Source: Bacteroidaceae bacterium (GTDB lineage: Bacteria > Bacteroidota > Bacteroidia > Bacteroidales > Bacteroidaceae). Taken from it: DNA of 54,331 nt. Of the stretch, positions 41,451 through 51,462 are shown in pieces (the first letter of the stretch is position 1; each line of letters opens with the position of its first letter). Made by a program: the position numbers and the translations under genes. The notes under the pieces are model-generated. The model was given only the letters and a program-made list of their open reading frames with translations. It searched no databases and was not told the origin of the DNA. The DNA is taken from assembly GCA_017651315.1 (NCBI GenBank), contig JAGCDE010000025.1:1-54331 (forward strand), in the 5' to 3' direction.

Positions 41451-43418
41451 TCACCAGATTCGCACCCTCTCCTCCGGTGCAATATACATAGGATCCTGTT
41501 CCGTTATACCGAATGCCTCATACCACTCGTCAATATGCGGCAAGGCACCGTTCACACGCAGACGCGACAGAGAATGCTCGTCACTCTTGGTCTGCTGCAG
41601 CACCATCTCGTCACGACAGTTCTCGGCCCAGGTGCAGGCGTATGCTATAAAGAAACGCTGTAACGGGGTAAAACCCGTTTCCACATCTGCCGGTTTTCCT
41701 TTGCAGACCGTTCTGAAAGCCTCAAGTGCCACAGTCAAGCCTCCGTGATCCGCAATATTCTCTCCCAATGTAAGCTTTCCGTTCGCCTTGATTCCGGGTA
41801 GTACCTCTATCCCGCTGAACCAGTCCGACAGCACCTTGATACGATGGTTGAAACGGCGTGTATCGGCGTTACTCCACCAGTTCTGCATATTGCCGTCCTT
41901 ATCGAACTGACGGCCCTCGTCATCGAAACCGTGGGTCATCTCATGTCCCATGATAGTGCCTATGGCTCCGTAGTTGAAAGCGTCATCGGCCTCCATGCTG
42001 AAAAACGGATACTGGAGTATTCCTGCAGGGAAGCATATCTCATTGGTAGAAACATCATAATAGGCGTTTATCTCCTGCGGATTCATATACCATTCGGTTT
42101 GGTCAACAGGCTTCTTGAACTTGCGCTCCACCATATCGTTCCAGAAGAAACGGCTGATGGAGGCACTGTTTTCAAAAAGGGATTCCGATGAATCAATCTT
42201 CATCTTTGAATAGTCACGCCACTTGTCGGGATAGCCTATCTTGAATTTGAATGCCTCGAGTTTCCCAAGCGCCAGACGCTTGCTCTCATCACTCATCCAT
42301 TCCTGGGCCACGATACGGTGTGCGAGTGCGGATTTCAGGTTGTGGAACATATCTATCATACGCTCCTTGGCACCTTCAGGGAAATATCTCTCTACATAAA
42401 GGCGTCCCAGGGCATCGCCCAACGTTCCGTTAACAGCCGATGTGGCACGTTTCCACATTGGCTTGGGCTCCTTCTGCCCGCTGAGAGTACGGCCGTAGAA
42501 GTCAAAATCAGCATCGTCGAAGTCCTGACCCAACCGGGTTCCGTTCGAGTCAAGCATCTGCCACTCCATGAGAATCTTCTGGTTGTCAAGCGGTTCCTCA
42601 TTCAGTATCCGGATCGCCTCCTCTATAGCCTCGGGCTGCCCTACATCAACCCAATCCACTTCATTCAGACCCATTTTACTGAAGAAACTCTTCCAATCCA
42701 GTCCCGGCAACTGCCGGTAAAGTTCACTTATCGACCACTTATGATAGTTTGCTGCCGGATCACGCAGCCGGACATTGTTTCGTGACGCCAAAGCCAGTTG
42801 TTTTTCGATACGCCAGATGATACGCATGCGCCGGTGCGCTTCCCGCTTGTCATAACCCGCAAGCAGCAGCATCCTCACCACATGTTTCTTGAACGCTTTC
42901 CGGATATTCTGGGTCTGCCGGTCCCGATCGGTATAGTATTCCCTGTCGCCGAGTGTAAGGCCACCCTGACTCAAACCGACGATATTGGCCCTGCTGTCCT
43001 TCAGGTCAGGTCCGATACCGACGTCAAAATAACCGGTCACTCCGTATGGGTCCAGCTCCAACATCGCGTCTAACAGCTCTTCTGTATTACCGATGGCTCT
43101 GATACGCTCTATATAAGGAATCATGGGCTTAATACCCTCCTTGTCGCGGCGTCCGGTATCCATGACAAGGTTATACAGGTCGGCGATACGGGCGGCATCA
43201 CTGCCCGGAGCATTGTCCTGAGCAATGATTCCGTCTATAAGTTCCTTGAGCAGGCGCCGGTTATGCTCTGCCAGTTCATCGTATGTACCGTAGCTGGAAT
43301 AATCATCCGGCAGAGGATTGGAATCAAGCCATCCCCCACAGCTGAAACGGTAGAAATCCTGACCGGGACTTATGCTCCGGTCAAGATTCTCCTCTTTTAT
43401 TCCAACCGATGCACCCAC
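41451..43418 (-). CDS. M13-family metallopeptidase, copy B, without visible signal peptide
   Basis: About 655 residues if started at GTG 43418, six bases after the upstream stop; an ATG at 43499 is rejected because its first 25 residues are an out-of-frame reading of the upstream gene's end. Neprilysin-like: GHEMTHGFDDEGRQFD (HExxH) and GENIADHGG (third zinc ligand), NxxY-type NAYYDVSTNEICFPAGILQ, end RVRIW. The partner copy A has a lipoprotein signal, this one begins directly at the equivalent of GIKEENLD. Either cytosolic, or exported by other means, or start mis-set by sequence change. Confidence 0.85.
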   Translation of the reverse strand: MGASVGIKEENLDRSISPGQDFYRFSCGGWLDSNPLPDDYSSYGTYDELAEHNRRLLKELIDGIIAQDNAPGSDAARIADLYNLVMDTGRRDKEGIKPMIPYIERIRAIGNTEELLDAMLELDPYGVTGYFDVGIGPDLKDSRANIVGLSQGGLTLGDREYYTDRDRQTQNIRKAFKKHVVRMLLLAGYDKREAHRRMRIIWRIEKQLALASRNNVRLRDPAANYHKWSISELYRQLPGLDWKSFFSKMGLNEVDWVDVGQPEAIEEAIRILNEEPLDNQKILMEWQMLDSNGTRLGQDFDDADFDFYGRTLSGQKEPKPMWKRATSAVNGTLGDALGRLYVERYFPEGAKERMIDMFHNLKSALAHRIVAQEWMSDESKRLALGKLEAFKFKIGYPDKWRDYSKMKIDSSESLFENSASISRFFWNDMVERKFKKPVDQTEWYMNPQEINAYYDVSTNEICFPAGILQYPFFSMEADDAFNYGAIGTIMGHEMTHGFDDEGRQFDKDGNMQNWWSNADTRRFNHRIKVLSDWFSGIEVLPGIKANGKLTLGENIADHGGLTVALEAFRTVCKGKPADVETGFTPLQRFFIAYACTWAENCRDEMVLQQTKSDEHSLSRLRVNGALPHIDEWYEAFGITEQDPMYIAPEERVRIW

Positions 43419-43423
43419 GTTCC

Positions 43424-45457
43424 TTACCAGATACGTGCCCTCTTTCCGGGAGCCAGATAAAGCTTGTTGTCCGGAGTGATGCCGAAGGCTTCGTACCATG
43501 CGTCAATATGCGGCAGGGTGCCGTTCACGCGCCAGCGGCCAAGTGCATGGGGATCGCTCTTGGTACGGTTGCGTATCTCCTCGTCGCGGATATTGCCTGC
43601 CCAAACACCAGCGTATGCCATGAAGAAACGCTGTTCGGGAGTATAACCGTCAACGGTCTCCAGCGGAGCATCCTTGGTGGCGTTCTTAAATGCCTGATAG
43701 GCAACCATCAGACCGCCGTGGTCAGCGATGTTCTCACCCAGTGTGAGTGAACCGTTACCGTTCAGGTCAGGCAGAACCTTGATATTGTCAAAGTGATCGA
43801 CTATAACCTGTACGTGCTCCTTGAACTTGTCGGCATCACCCTCGGCCCACCAGTCGCTGAAGTTACCGTCCTTGTCGAACTGACGGCCCTGGTCATCGAA
43901 TCCGTGAGTCATCTCATGACCGATGACTACGCCTATCGCCCCATAGTTGAAAGCGTCATCGGCGCTCATGTCGAAGAACGGATACTGCAGGATACCCGCC
44001 GGGAAGCATATCTCGTTAGTGGTAGGATTGTAATAAGCGTTTACGGTCTGCGGAGTCATGAACCACTCCGTGTTGTCAACCGGCTTCTTATACTTACGCT
44101 CAACATTATCCTGCCAGAAGAAACGGGTCATGGCAATCTGGTTCTCGAACAGGGTCTTGCCGGGATCGATCACGAGTTTCGAGTAGTCCTTCCACTTGTC
44201 AGGATAACCTATCTTCACATAGAATGCGTCCAGCTTCTCATGAGCGCGGGCCTTGGTCGCGTCACTCATCCAGTCCTGGGCATCAATGCGCTCGCCAAGA
44301 GCTGTCTGAAGGTTCCTGACCAGTGTAACCATACGTTCCTTAGCCTCAGCGGGGAAATATTTCTCAACATAAAGCTGCCCGATAGCCTCACCCAGTACAC
44401 CGCTTACTGTTGATGTGGCACGCTTCCACCAGGGCTGCTGCTCCTGACGGCCGCTCATGACCCTGCCGTAGAAATCAAAGTTGGCCTCATCAAGCTCTGT
44501 TGTGAGTATTGAGGCGGCGTGATCTATAAGCTGCCACTCAATATATGACTTGTGTGCCTCAACCGGAACCTGGGCAAGAATAGCCTCCACCTCATGGATA
44601 GGTTCGGGCTGGCCTACGTCAACAAAATCGCAGTCACCTATCCCTAACTTGTCAAAATAGAGCTGCCAGTCTATACCCTTGAAATCCTTCTTGAGCTGCT
44701 CAAATGTCATCTTGTGATAGTTGGCAGCCGGGTCACGCTGCTGCACGTTGTTGTATGACTTGTCAGCTATGCGGGTCTCGATCAGCATAACATCCTCCAT
44801 CTTCTTCTGAGCGGTCTTCTCATCGAATCCGCAGAGTGTGAACATACGGACGATATGCTTCCTGAAAGCCTCACGGATAGCGGTGGTAGCCTCATCGGTA
44901 TCAAGGTAATACTCCTTCTCACCGAGTGACAGGCCACCCTGTCCGATGCTTACAAGGTTTGACTTGCTGTCCATCATATCAGCACCAATACCTACACCGA
45001 AATAGTTGCTTACCAGACCGTCAACATCCATATCGGCCATCAGGGGGAATATCTCCCTGCGGTCCTTAACAGCCTCAACCTTCTCAATCCATGGCTTGAG
45101 GGGGGCAAGTCCCTCCTTGTCGCGGCGTGCAGTGTCAAGCACCAGTTTGTAAAGGTCCGCTATCTTCTGGGCGTTCGAGCCGGGCTCGTTGTCAGCAGCC
45201 ACAATCTCATCAATCAGACCCTTGAGCTGCTCACGGTTATCCTCGGCCAGCTGGTCAAAGCTGCCGAATCGTGCATACTCGTCTGTAAGCGGATGTGCAG
45301 CGTTCCAGCCACCATCGGCAAACTGGAAAAAATCATCACCAGGCACCGCGCTTGTATCAAGGTTTTCCATCTTGATACCTATACCCTGCTTAGAATTGTT
45401 ACATGACATAATAGCCATTCCTGCAAATGCAATTGTAAATAAAGTTACTTTTCTCAT
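43424..45457 (-). CDS. M13-family metallopeptidase, copy A, lipoprotein
   Basis: 677 residues, lipoprotein signal with Cys19 (AIMSC). Full neprilysin/PepO-like domain: NAYYNPTTNEICFPAGILQ, GHEMTHGFDDQGRQFD with HExxH zinc site, ENIADHGG, and terminal RARIW. Zinc endopeptidase of the envelope acting on peptides. Tandem paralogue of copy B along the whole length, roughly half-identical by eye, so an old duplication. First gene of a probable operon with copy B and the U32 gene. Confidence 0.94.
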   Translation of the reverse strand: MRKVTLFTIAFAGMAIMSCNNSKQGIGIKMENLDTSAVPGDDFFQFADGGWNAAHPLTDEYARFGSFDQLAEDNREQLKGLIDEIVAADNEPGSNAQKIADLYKLVLDTARRDKEGLAPLKPWIEKVEAVKDRREIFPLMADMDVDGLVSNYFGVGIGADMMDSKSNLVSIGQGGLSLGEKEYYLDTDEATTAIREAFRKHIVRMFTLCGFDEKTAQKKMEDVMLIETRIADKSYNNVQQRDPAANYHKMTFEQLKKDFKGIDWQLYFDKLGIGDCDFVDVGQPEPIHEVEAILAQVPVEAHKSYIEWQLIDHAASILTTELDEANFDFYGRVMSGRQEQQPWWKRATSTVSGVLGEAIGQLYVEKYFPAEAKERMVTLVRNLQTALGERIDAQDWMSDATKARAHEKLDAFYVKIGYPDKWKDYSKLVIDPGKTLFENQIAMTRFFWQDNVERKYKKPVDNTEWFMTPQTVNAYYNPTTNEICFPAGILQYPFFDMSADDAFNYGAIGVVIGHEMTHGFDDQGRQFDKDGNFSDWWAEGDADKFKEHVQVIVDHFDNIKVLPDLNGNGSLTLGENIADHGGLMVAYQAFKNATKDAPLETVDGYTPEQRFFMAYAGVWAGNIRDEEIRNRTKSDPHALGRWRVNGTLPHIDAWYEAFGITPDNKLYLAPGKRARIW

Positions 45458-45468
45458 AATTATGTTTG

Positions 45469-47394
45469 TTATAAACCCTCTCCTTCCGTCATGGCCTCCT
45501 CCCAGCGTTTCTCCGCCTCGGCCAGGTCATCCTTGAGTTTTCCGTAAGCCTCGAACATAGCCTGGTTCTGCGCTCCTCCCGGAGTGGAAAGCCACTCCTC
45601 TATATCCTTGATCTCCTTCGATATGCGCTCCACCTCCTTCTCGCAGTCATCAATCTTTTTCTGAAGCTTGCGTTTGCGGCGCTCCTGTTCCTTTTTTGCC
45701 TCATAATCCTCTTTACCGGCCGATGCCTTATCCTGCGCGACCTGTACTGCCGGAGCGCCTTTCATGCGCCCGATATCGGCCAGATTATCCAGGTTCTTCT
45801 TCTGCAGGAAGTCATAGATACCTCCCAGGTGCTCACGCACGTGACCGTCGGCAAACTCATAGACCTTGCTGACCAGCCCGTCCAGGAACTCACGGTCGTG
45901 ACTGACCACAATCACCGTTCCGTCAAATGCCTGGATAGCCTCCTTTAGCACATCCTTGGATGCCATGTCCAGATGGTTGGTAGGCTCATCCAGTATAAGC
46001 AGGTTGTTTGGCGTAAGCAGCAGACGGATCATGGCAAGGCGGCTGCGCTCTCCGCCGGAAAGCACCTTAACCTTCTTCTGGCCGGCTTCGCCGCCGAACA
46101 TGAATGCACCCAATATATCATTTATACGTGTCCTGATGGGACCGGTAGCCACATTGTCTATCGTATCATGCACCGTCACCTCATCATCCAGCAGCTGCGC
46201 CTGATTCTGCGCATAGTAGCCTATCTGTATGTTGTGACCTATGGTCAGCGTCCCGTCAAACGGGATCTCGCCCATTATGCACTTGACAAGAGTTGTCTTA
46301 CCCTCACCGTTACGGCCTACGAATGCCACTTTCTCTCCGCGCTTGATAGTCAGGTCAACACCGCTGAAAACGGTATGATTACCGTAACTCTTGGCTACCC
46401 CCTCGCAGATGACCGGGTAGTTGCCGCTGCGGATTGCAGGCGGGAACTTGAGCCGCATGGTCTTGTTATCGACCTCGTCAATCTCTATTGGAACTATCTT
46501 CTCCAACGCTTTGATGCGGCTCTGGACCTGAACGGCCTTGGTGGGTTTGTATCGGAAACGCTCTATGAACTCCTTGGCATCGGCAATCTCCTTCTGCTGG
46601 TTCTCGTATGCCCTTAACTGCTGCTCACGGCGTTCCTTGCGCAACTCCACAAACTCACTGTACTTGACCTTGTAGTCATATATCACACCGCACGAAATCT
46701 CTATGGTGCGGTTGGTCACGTTGTTTATGAACGCACGGTCATGGCTGACCAGGATAACCGCGTTGCAGCGCCTGGCCAGGAACTCCTCAAGCCACTGTAT
46801 GCTCTCTATGTCAAGGTGGTTGGTAGGCTCGTCAAGCAGCAGTACGTCAGGATGACGCAACAGGATCTTGGCAAGCTCTATACGCATGCGCCAGCCGCCG
46901 CTGAACTCGCTTGTAGGGCGGTCAAAATCATCACGCCGGAATCCTAAGCCCAGCAGAGCCTGCTCCAGCTCCGCCTGATAGTTGCCGCCTCCCATCATCT
47001 GGTAGCGCTCACTCTCACGGGTAAAGCGGTCTATCAGAGCATGATAATCCTCACTCTCATAGTCGGTGCGCTCTACCATCTGGTTGTTCAGGCGCTCTAC
47101 CTCAGCCTTCAGCTTATGAATCTCCTCGAAGGCGGTCTCAGCCTCATCTCTCACGGTTCTGGTATCGGCCAGTCTCATAACCTGAGGCAGATACCCTATG
47201 GTCATCTCCTTCGGAACCGATACCGTGCCCGATGTGGGTTGCTGCAATCCGGCAATGATCTTCAGCATGGTAGATTTGCCTGCGCCGTTCTTGCCGACAA
47301 GGGCAATACGGTCCTTGTCACCTACCACGTAGCTGACATCATGGAACAGAGGACGGGCCCCGAACTCTACCTTAAGATTTTCAACTGAAAACAC
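45469..47394 (-). CDS. ABC-F family ATPase
   Basis: 641 residues: two ABC cassettes (Walker A GKNGAGKST and GRNGEGKTT; signatures SGGWRMRIELAK and SGGERSRLAMIR; Walker B LLLDEPTNHLD and LILDEPTNHLD), a linker, no membrane domain, and a C-terminal coiled coil (about 570-641) as in Uup. ABC-F proteins act on the ribosome in translation or antibiotic protection, Uup types also in DNA/ribosome maintenance. Stop is 11 bases from the M13 copy A start upstream region. Confidence 0.94.
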   Translation of the reverse strand: MFSVENLKVEFGARPLFHDVSYVVGDKDRIALVGKNGAGKSTMLKIIAGLQQPTSGTVSVPKEMTIGYLPQVMRLADTRTVRDEAETAFEEIHKLKAEVERLNNQMVERTDYESEDYHALIDRFTRESERYQMMGGGNYQAELEQALLGLGFRRDDFDRPTSEFSGGWRMRIELAKILLRHPDVLLLDEPTNHLDIESIQWLEEFLARRCNAVILVSHDRAFINNVTNRTIEISCGVIYDYKVKYSEFVELRKERREQQLRAYENQQKEIADAKEFIERFRYKPTKAVQVQSRIKALEKIVPIEIDEVDNKTMRLKFPPAIRSGNYPVICEGVAKSYGNHTVFSGVDLTIKRGEKVAFVGRNGEGKTTLVKCIMGEIPFDGTLTIGHNIQIGYYAQNQAQLLDDEVTVHDTIDNVATGPIRTRINDILGAFMFGGEAGQKKVKVLSGGERSRLAMIRLLLTPNNLLILDEPTNHLDMASKDVLKEAIQAFDGTVIVVSHDREFLDGLVSKVYEFADGHVREHLGGIYDFLQKKNLDNLADIGRMKGAPAVQVAQDKASAGKEDYEAKKEQERRKRKLQKKIDDCEKEVERISKEIKDIEEWLSTPGGAQNQAMFEAYGKLKDDLAEAEKRWEEAMTEGEGL

Positions 47395-47403
47395 GCTTCC
47401 TTA

Positions 47404-48309
47404 TCAGGCAAACAGCTTAGCGGGATAAACACCCTCTTTTACAAGTTCTGCAATCTTATCTACAACACCCTGACGATCCTCAGCGTATGTCACTCCGAAC
47501 CATTTGGATGTGGTATCCAGCACCTCACATGTGGCAATGCCGCTGTTGATCAGTTCATTGACCATCAACGGAATGAAATACTCTGATTTGGGTGTGTTGA
47601 TATTGGCCTTAAGCCACTGCCTGAAGAAATCCTCGGAGTATTTCATGTAATCAGGAGTGAACCCCCACACGTTCATTGATACTGGTGTGTTGTCATCGAT
47701 GCGCACCCAATCCTCGCCGTCCCTGTAGCAGATACCGTTCTCCCTGCGGATTATCTCAGTGCGCTCCACTACGGTGGTCAGATGACGCCTGGCATTTACC
47801 TCGCAAACACCGCGTGACACCTTTCCGTTCTCGCTCAGAGTGTTGGCCACACGGAAACCTACCATAGAATAGACATTCCTTGACCCTTCCGGCAGTGAAC
47901 CCAGGAACTTACCCATCACGGCAAAGCAGTCACGACCGTAGAAATCATCGGCATTGATTACGCAGAAAGGCTCGTTTATGACATCCTTGGCCATCAGCAC
48001 AGCGTGGTTGGTACCCCAGGGCTTGGTGCGGTCCTCCGGGCATTTGAAACCCTCGGGCAGGTCATTGATGCTCTGGAACACCACCTCAGTCTGGACATGA
48101 CCCTCGTATTTCTTGAGCACAAGACGGCGGAAATCATCCTCAAAATCCTTGCGGATAATGAACACCACCTTGCCGAATCCGGCGCGGATAGCATCGAACA
48201 CAGAGTAATCCATAATGGTCTCACCACTGGGACCCAGCGCATCAAGCTGCTTGAGTCCACCGTATCGGCTGCCCATACCGGCTGCCAGAACAACGAGTGC
48301 AGGTTTCAT
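47404..48309 (-). CDS. Sugar-phosphate nucleotidyltransferase family protein
   Basis: 301 residues. NTP_transferase fold with nucleotide loop LAAGMGSRYGGLKQ (about 8-21), TKPWGTNHAVL and metal-binding INADDFYG. The C-terminal segment (NVWGFTPDYMKYSEDFFRQW) is the cap region. Likely makes an NDP-sugar; substrate not assignable. A minus-strand TACCTTTG box lies at 48347-48354. Nine bases precede the ABC-F gene, so they may share a transcript. Confidence 0.88.
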   Translation of the reverse strand: MKPALVVLAAGMGSRYGGLKQLDALGPSGETIMDYSVFDAIRAGFGKVVFIIRKDFEDDFRRLVLKKYEGHVQTEVVFQSINDLPEGFKCPEDRTKPWGTNHAVLMAKDVINEPFCVINADDFYGRDCFAVMGKFLGSLPEGSRNVYSMVGFRVANTLSENGKVSRGVCEVNARRHLTTVVERTEIIRRENGICYRDGEDWVRIDDNTPVSMNVWGFTPDYMKYSEDFFRQWLKANINTPKSEYFIPLMVNELINSGIATCEVLDTTSKWFGVTYAEDRQGVVDKIAELVKEGVYPAKLFA

Positions 48310-48443
48310 AATTATGCTATTTTGATTAATATTCCGTTTTAATCTGCAAAGGTAATACTTTTACCACGATTTTTTGATACTTTGGCGTTGACGTTGGCTT
48401 TAGCCAAAAAAACATTATATTCGCAGTCAGAAAAAACAGAACT

Positions 48444-49328
48444 ATGAAAAAATATATTTTTGGTATTACGCTTATGATGGCATTGCTTCTTGCCACCAAC
48501 TGTAAAGACAACAAAGCAGCGGCTCCTGCCGAGGAGGTTGACGGTGACACCATCATCCTTGACGCCGACCAGTATGTCCGTTTTGAGACCACTATGGGCA
48601 ATTTCACCCTGAAGCTCTACAGGGAGGCGCCATTGCATCGCCATAGTATGGTACGGCAAGCCAGGAAAGGAATATATGACGGTCAACTCTTCTTCGGTGT
48701 CCAGAAAGGCTATAAGATTCAGTGCGGTGACCCTTACTCAAAGAATGCAAAACCGGGAGAGGAGGTTGGCGTCAGGGACGAACCCGACACCATAAAATCC
48801 GAGATAAACCCCTCACTCATGTACCATAAGCGCGGTGCGGTCGGTCAGGCAAGCCTCAGGCAGTTTGAATTCTCCACAAGCCGCCAGTTCTACATAGTTA
48901 CCGGTACCAAAAGCAACCGGTCTGCACTGGATAAACAGGAGACGGTCATAAACAAGAGATATCGTCAGGCAGTCAAGGATTCCCTCACCCAGTTCCGTGC
49001 CGAGGAGATCATACGCTACCGGAACCAGAAGAACAACCAGAAAATAAGTTCCATAAACAACGCCCTCAACCGTCAGACCGATGCGATAATGGCAAGCCGT
49101 AAGGAGTTCAGATATTCACCCGAGCAGATTGAAGTATATACCAAGATAGGCGGAACCCCCAGTCTTGACGGACTATATACAGTATTCGGTGAGGTTTGCG
49201 AAGGGCTTGATGTGGTGGAGGCCATCAACGGAGTCCATATCGACAAGAACTACCGCCCCCAGCAGGATATCAGGATAATCAAGGCGTATGTACTTGATGA
49301 GGCACCCGGGACAGTACAGAGCAATTGA
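48444..49328 (+). CDS. Cyclophilin-type peptidylprolyl isomerase-like lipoprotein
   Basis: 294 residues, lipoprotein signal with Cys20 (LLATNC). Cyclophilin core VRFETTMGNFTLKLYREAP, GIYDGQLFFGVQKGYKIQCG, QFYIVTG and YTVFGEVCEGLDVVEAI. Between QFYIVTG and YTVFG lies an insertion of about 90 charged helical residues, frequent in Bacteroidales members. The usual FHRV active-site motif reads FFGV: the catalytic Arg is Gly, so isomerase activity is doubtful. Preceded by TTGGCT-TT-AGCCAA (48394-48407) and a TATATTCG box. Confidence 0.88.
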   Translation: MKKYIFGITLMMALLLATNCKDNKAAAPAEEVDGDTIILDADQYVRFETTMGNFTLKLYREAPLHRHSMVRQARKGIYDGQLFFGVQKGYKIQCGDPYSKNAKPGEEVGVRDEPDTIKSEINPSLMYHKRGAVGQASLRQFEFSTSRQFYIVTGTKSNRSALDKQETVINKRYRQAVKDSLTQFRAEEIIRYRNQKNNQKISSINNALNRQTDAIMASRKEFRYSPEQIEVYTKIGGTPSLDGLYTVFGEVCEGLDVVEAINGVHIDKNYRPQQDIRIIKAYVLDEAPGTVQSN

Positions 49329-49341
49329 CACGCGGCAACGG

Positions 49342-50022
49342 CTACTCCTCTATCATTTTGCAGAACGACTGCCAGAGCGGATCCTTCGGCAACGGGGCTT
49401 TCACGCTTATAGTGTTGTGTGAAACAGGATGTTCGAACGTAACGCTGTATGCATGAAGAGAAATGCTTCCGTCCGGGTTGGAGCGTTCGGCACCATATTT
49501 GAGATCGCCCTTTATAGGACAACCCATATTGGAAAGCTGGCAACGGATCTGATGATGGCGTCCCGTTTCAAGCTCCACCTCAAGCAGCCAATATCTCTCC
49601 GATGCTGCAACCACGCTATACTTGAGTACAGCCTTCTTGCTGCCGGGCACCTCATGGTCATAGACGTATGAACGGTTCTGCTTTTCATTCCTGACAATCC
49701 ATCCTGTCAGTTCGGCTTCATTCAGGGAGGGCTTCTTCTTCACGATGGCCAGATACCTCTTGTCCACCTTTCCGTCACGGAACATCGCATTCATCCGGGA
49801 AAGAGCCTTGCCGGTCTTGGCAAACACCACAACCCCGCTCACAGGACGGTCAAGCCTGTGGGTTACTCCGACGAATACATTGCCCGGTTTGGCATACTTT
49901 TCCTTCAGATAAGCAGCCACTGTATCGGACAGGGGTGAATCGCCGGTTTTATCTCCCTGCACTATCTCTCCTGCCTCCTTCGAAACAATGATGATATGGT
50001 TGTCCTCGTAAAGAACCGTCAT
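49342..50022 (-). CDS. RluA-family pseudouridine synthase
   Basis: 226 residues, catalytic domain only (no S4 domain). Signature THRLDRPVSGVVVFAKT with the catalytic Asp, and ETGRHHQIRCQLS. Converts a uridine in rRNA or tRNA to pseudouridine; the target cannot be assigned from the sequence. Convergent with the cyclophilin-like gene; 28 bases after fabG. Confidence 0.93.
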   Translation of the reverse strand: MTVLYEDNHIIIVSKEAGEIVQGDKTGDSPLSDTVAAYLKEKYAKPGNVFVGVTHRLDRPVSGVVVFAKTGKALSRMNAMFRDGKVDKRYLAIVKKKPSLNEAELTGWIVRNEKQNRSYVYDHEVPGSKKAVLKYSVVAASERYWLLEVELETGRHHQIRCQLSNMGCPIKGDLKYGAERSNPDGSISLHAYSVTFEHPVSHNTISVKAPLPKDPLWQSFCKMIEE

Positions 50023-50050
50023 CGCTAACCGCCTGAACCGAAGTAAAAAA

Positions 50051-50797
50051 TTACATGCTCATTCCTCCATCCACCTGAAGCACTTGACCTGTGATGTACG
50101 ATGACTGGTCTGATACCAGGAACAGTGCAGCCTTAGCTATCTCATCCACGGAAGCGCCTCGCTGCAAAGGAATATTCCTGCACCACTCTGCAAGCTTCTC
50201 CTCCGGAATTTTTCCTGTCATCTCGGTCAAGACGAATCCCGGAGCGATCACGTTGGCACGAATCCCGCGAGATGCCAGCTCCTTAGCCGCTGATTTGGTA
50301 AGCCCTATAAGTCCTGCCTTGGATGCTGAATAGTTTGTCTGGCCTGCATTGCCATGAATACCTACCACCGATGACACAGTGAGTATGCATCCGCAACGCT
50401 GACGCATCATCTGGGGAGTACAGGCCTTGATATAATTGAATGCCGATTTAAGGTTAGTGTCAATAACCTCATCCCACTGCTGTTCGTTCATCCGCAGGAT
50501 CAGTCCGTCCCTCGTTATTCCGGCATTGTTCACCAGAACATCTATGCGTCCGAAATCCTTTACTATCTCATTTACGGTATCAACAGCTTCCTGATAAACA
50601 CTCACATCCGTCCTGTATCCCTTGACCTTCACACCGAAAGCCGACAGTTCCTGCTCCATCTCGGCAGCACGCTCTACACTGTTCACATAAATAAATGCGA
50701 CATCAGCACCTTCGGCTGCAAATAATTTTACCATGGCGTAACCGATTCCTCTGGTCGCCCCGGTAACGAGTACCGTTTTTCCGCTTAAAACACCCAT
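50051..50797 (-). CDS. fabG: 3-oxoacyl-[ACP] reductase FabG
   Basis: 248 residues, classical SDR: GATRGIGYAM cofactor loop, NNAG, catalytic Ser in LTVSSVVG, YSASK (Tyr and Lys), and C-terminal YITGQVLQVDGGMSM, very typical of FabG. NADPH-dependent reduction of 3-oxoacyl-ACP in fatty acid synthesis. 13 bases downstream of a TetR-family regulator gene, which may be co-transcribed with it. Confidence 0.93.
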   Translation of the reverse strand: MGVLSGKTVLVTGATRGIGYAMVKLFAAEGADVAFIYVNSVERAAEMEQELSAFGVKVKGYRTDVSVYQEAVDTVNEIVKDFGRIDVLVNNAGITRDGLILRMNEQQWDEVIDTNLKSAFNYIKACTPQMMRQRCGCILTVSSVVGIHGNAGQTNYSASKAGLIGLTKSAAKELASRGIRANVIAPGFVLTEMTGKIPEEKLAEWCRNIPLQRGASVDEIAKAALFLVSDQSSYITGQVLQVDGGMSM

Positions 50798-50810
50798 TTT
50801 GTAAAGTTAT

Positions 50811-51395
50811 TTAACAACATCCCAGAGCTCCGAAAATCAGTTTCTGGGTTTCATATCTTATCTCCTCTCTTGTATTTCCACGCCAAAGGTTACCCCTTAT
50901 GTAAGAGACCTCAAACCCTCTCATGCAATAATGGATAATCTCTGCCGTCCTGCGTACACTCGTCACATTGAAGACTCCGGATTCCTTGCCCTCACTTATG
51001 ATCTGCTGCAAAAGAACCTTCTCCTTCTGATCATAATCCTTCCTGAAATGCTCCAGTCCGAATACGTTCCTGAAAAATTCCGAACGAAGTGTGCCATTAC
51101 GGTCAACCATCTCCTTCAGCACTATGAAACGCCCGTAAATGAACTCTATTATTTTCTGTCTGGGATTCATAGGTTTGCAAGCAATCTCAGTGAGTTTGTC
51201 GATAATCCTGTCCGTCTCGGAGTTGATTACAGCCTGATAGATTTCCACTTTGCTTACAAAATATGTGTATAGTGTCCTGCGGCTCAAACCTGATTCCAAC
51301 GCTATGTCACTCATCGTGGTATCATCATATCCCTTTTTGATAAAAAGGTTTTTTGCTGCACTTATGAGCCTCTCTCTGTTTTTTTTATTCTTCAT
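50811..51395 (-). CDS. TetR-family transcriptional regulator
   Basis: 194 residues. N-terminal TetR helix-turn-helix (about 8-55: RLISAAKNLFIKKGYDDTTM, ALESGLSRRTLYTYFVSK), C-terminal helical ligand/dimer domain. Minus-strand TACTTTTG box at 51414-51421, 19 bases before the ATG. By position it may regulate itself and fabG in lipid metabolism; ligand unknown. Confidence 0.92.
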   Translation of the reverse strand: MKNKKNRERLISAAKNLFIKKGYDDTTMSDIALESGLSRRTLYTYFVSKVEIYQAVINSETDRIIDKLTEIACKPMNPRQKIIEFIYGRFIVLKEMVDRNGTLRSEFFRNVFGLEHFRKDYDQKEKVLLQQIISEGKESGVFNVTSVRRTAEIIHYCMRGFEVSYIRGNLWRGNTREEIRYETQKLIFGALGCC

Positions 51396-51462
51396 ATCTT
51401 TCGATTCAGGTTACAAAAGTAGTGTTTTTTGTGCAGTTTTTTGGATATTTAGTGTAAAAAGC

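Noticed and set aside
43419-43499. ATG start at 43499 for M13 copy B
   Set aside because: The added residues are an out-of-frame reading of the copy A C-terminus; a 76-base overlap is unlikely.
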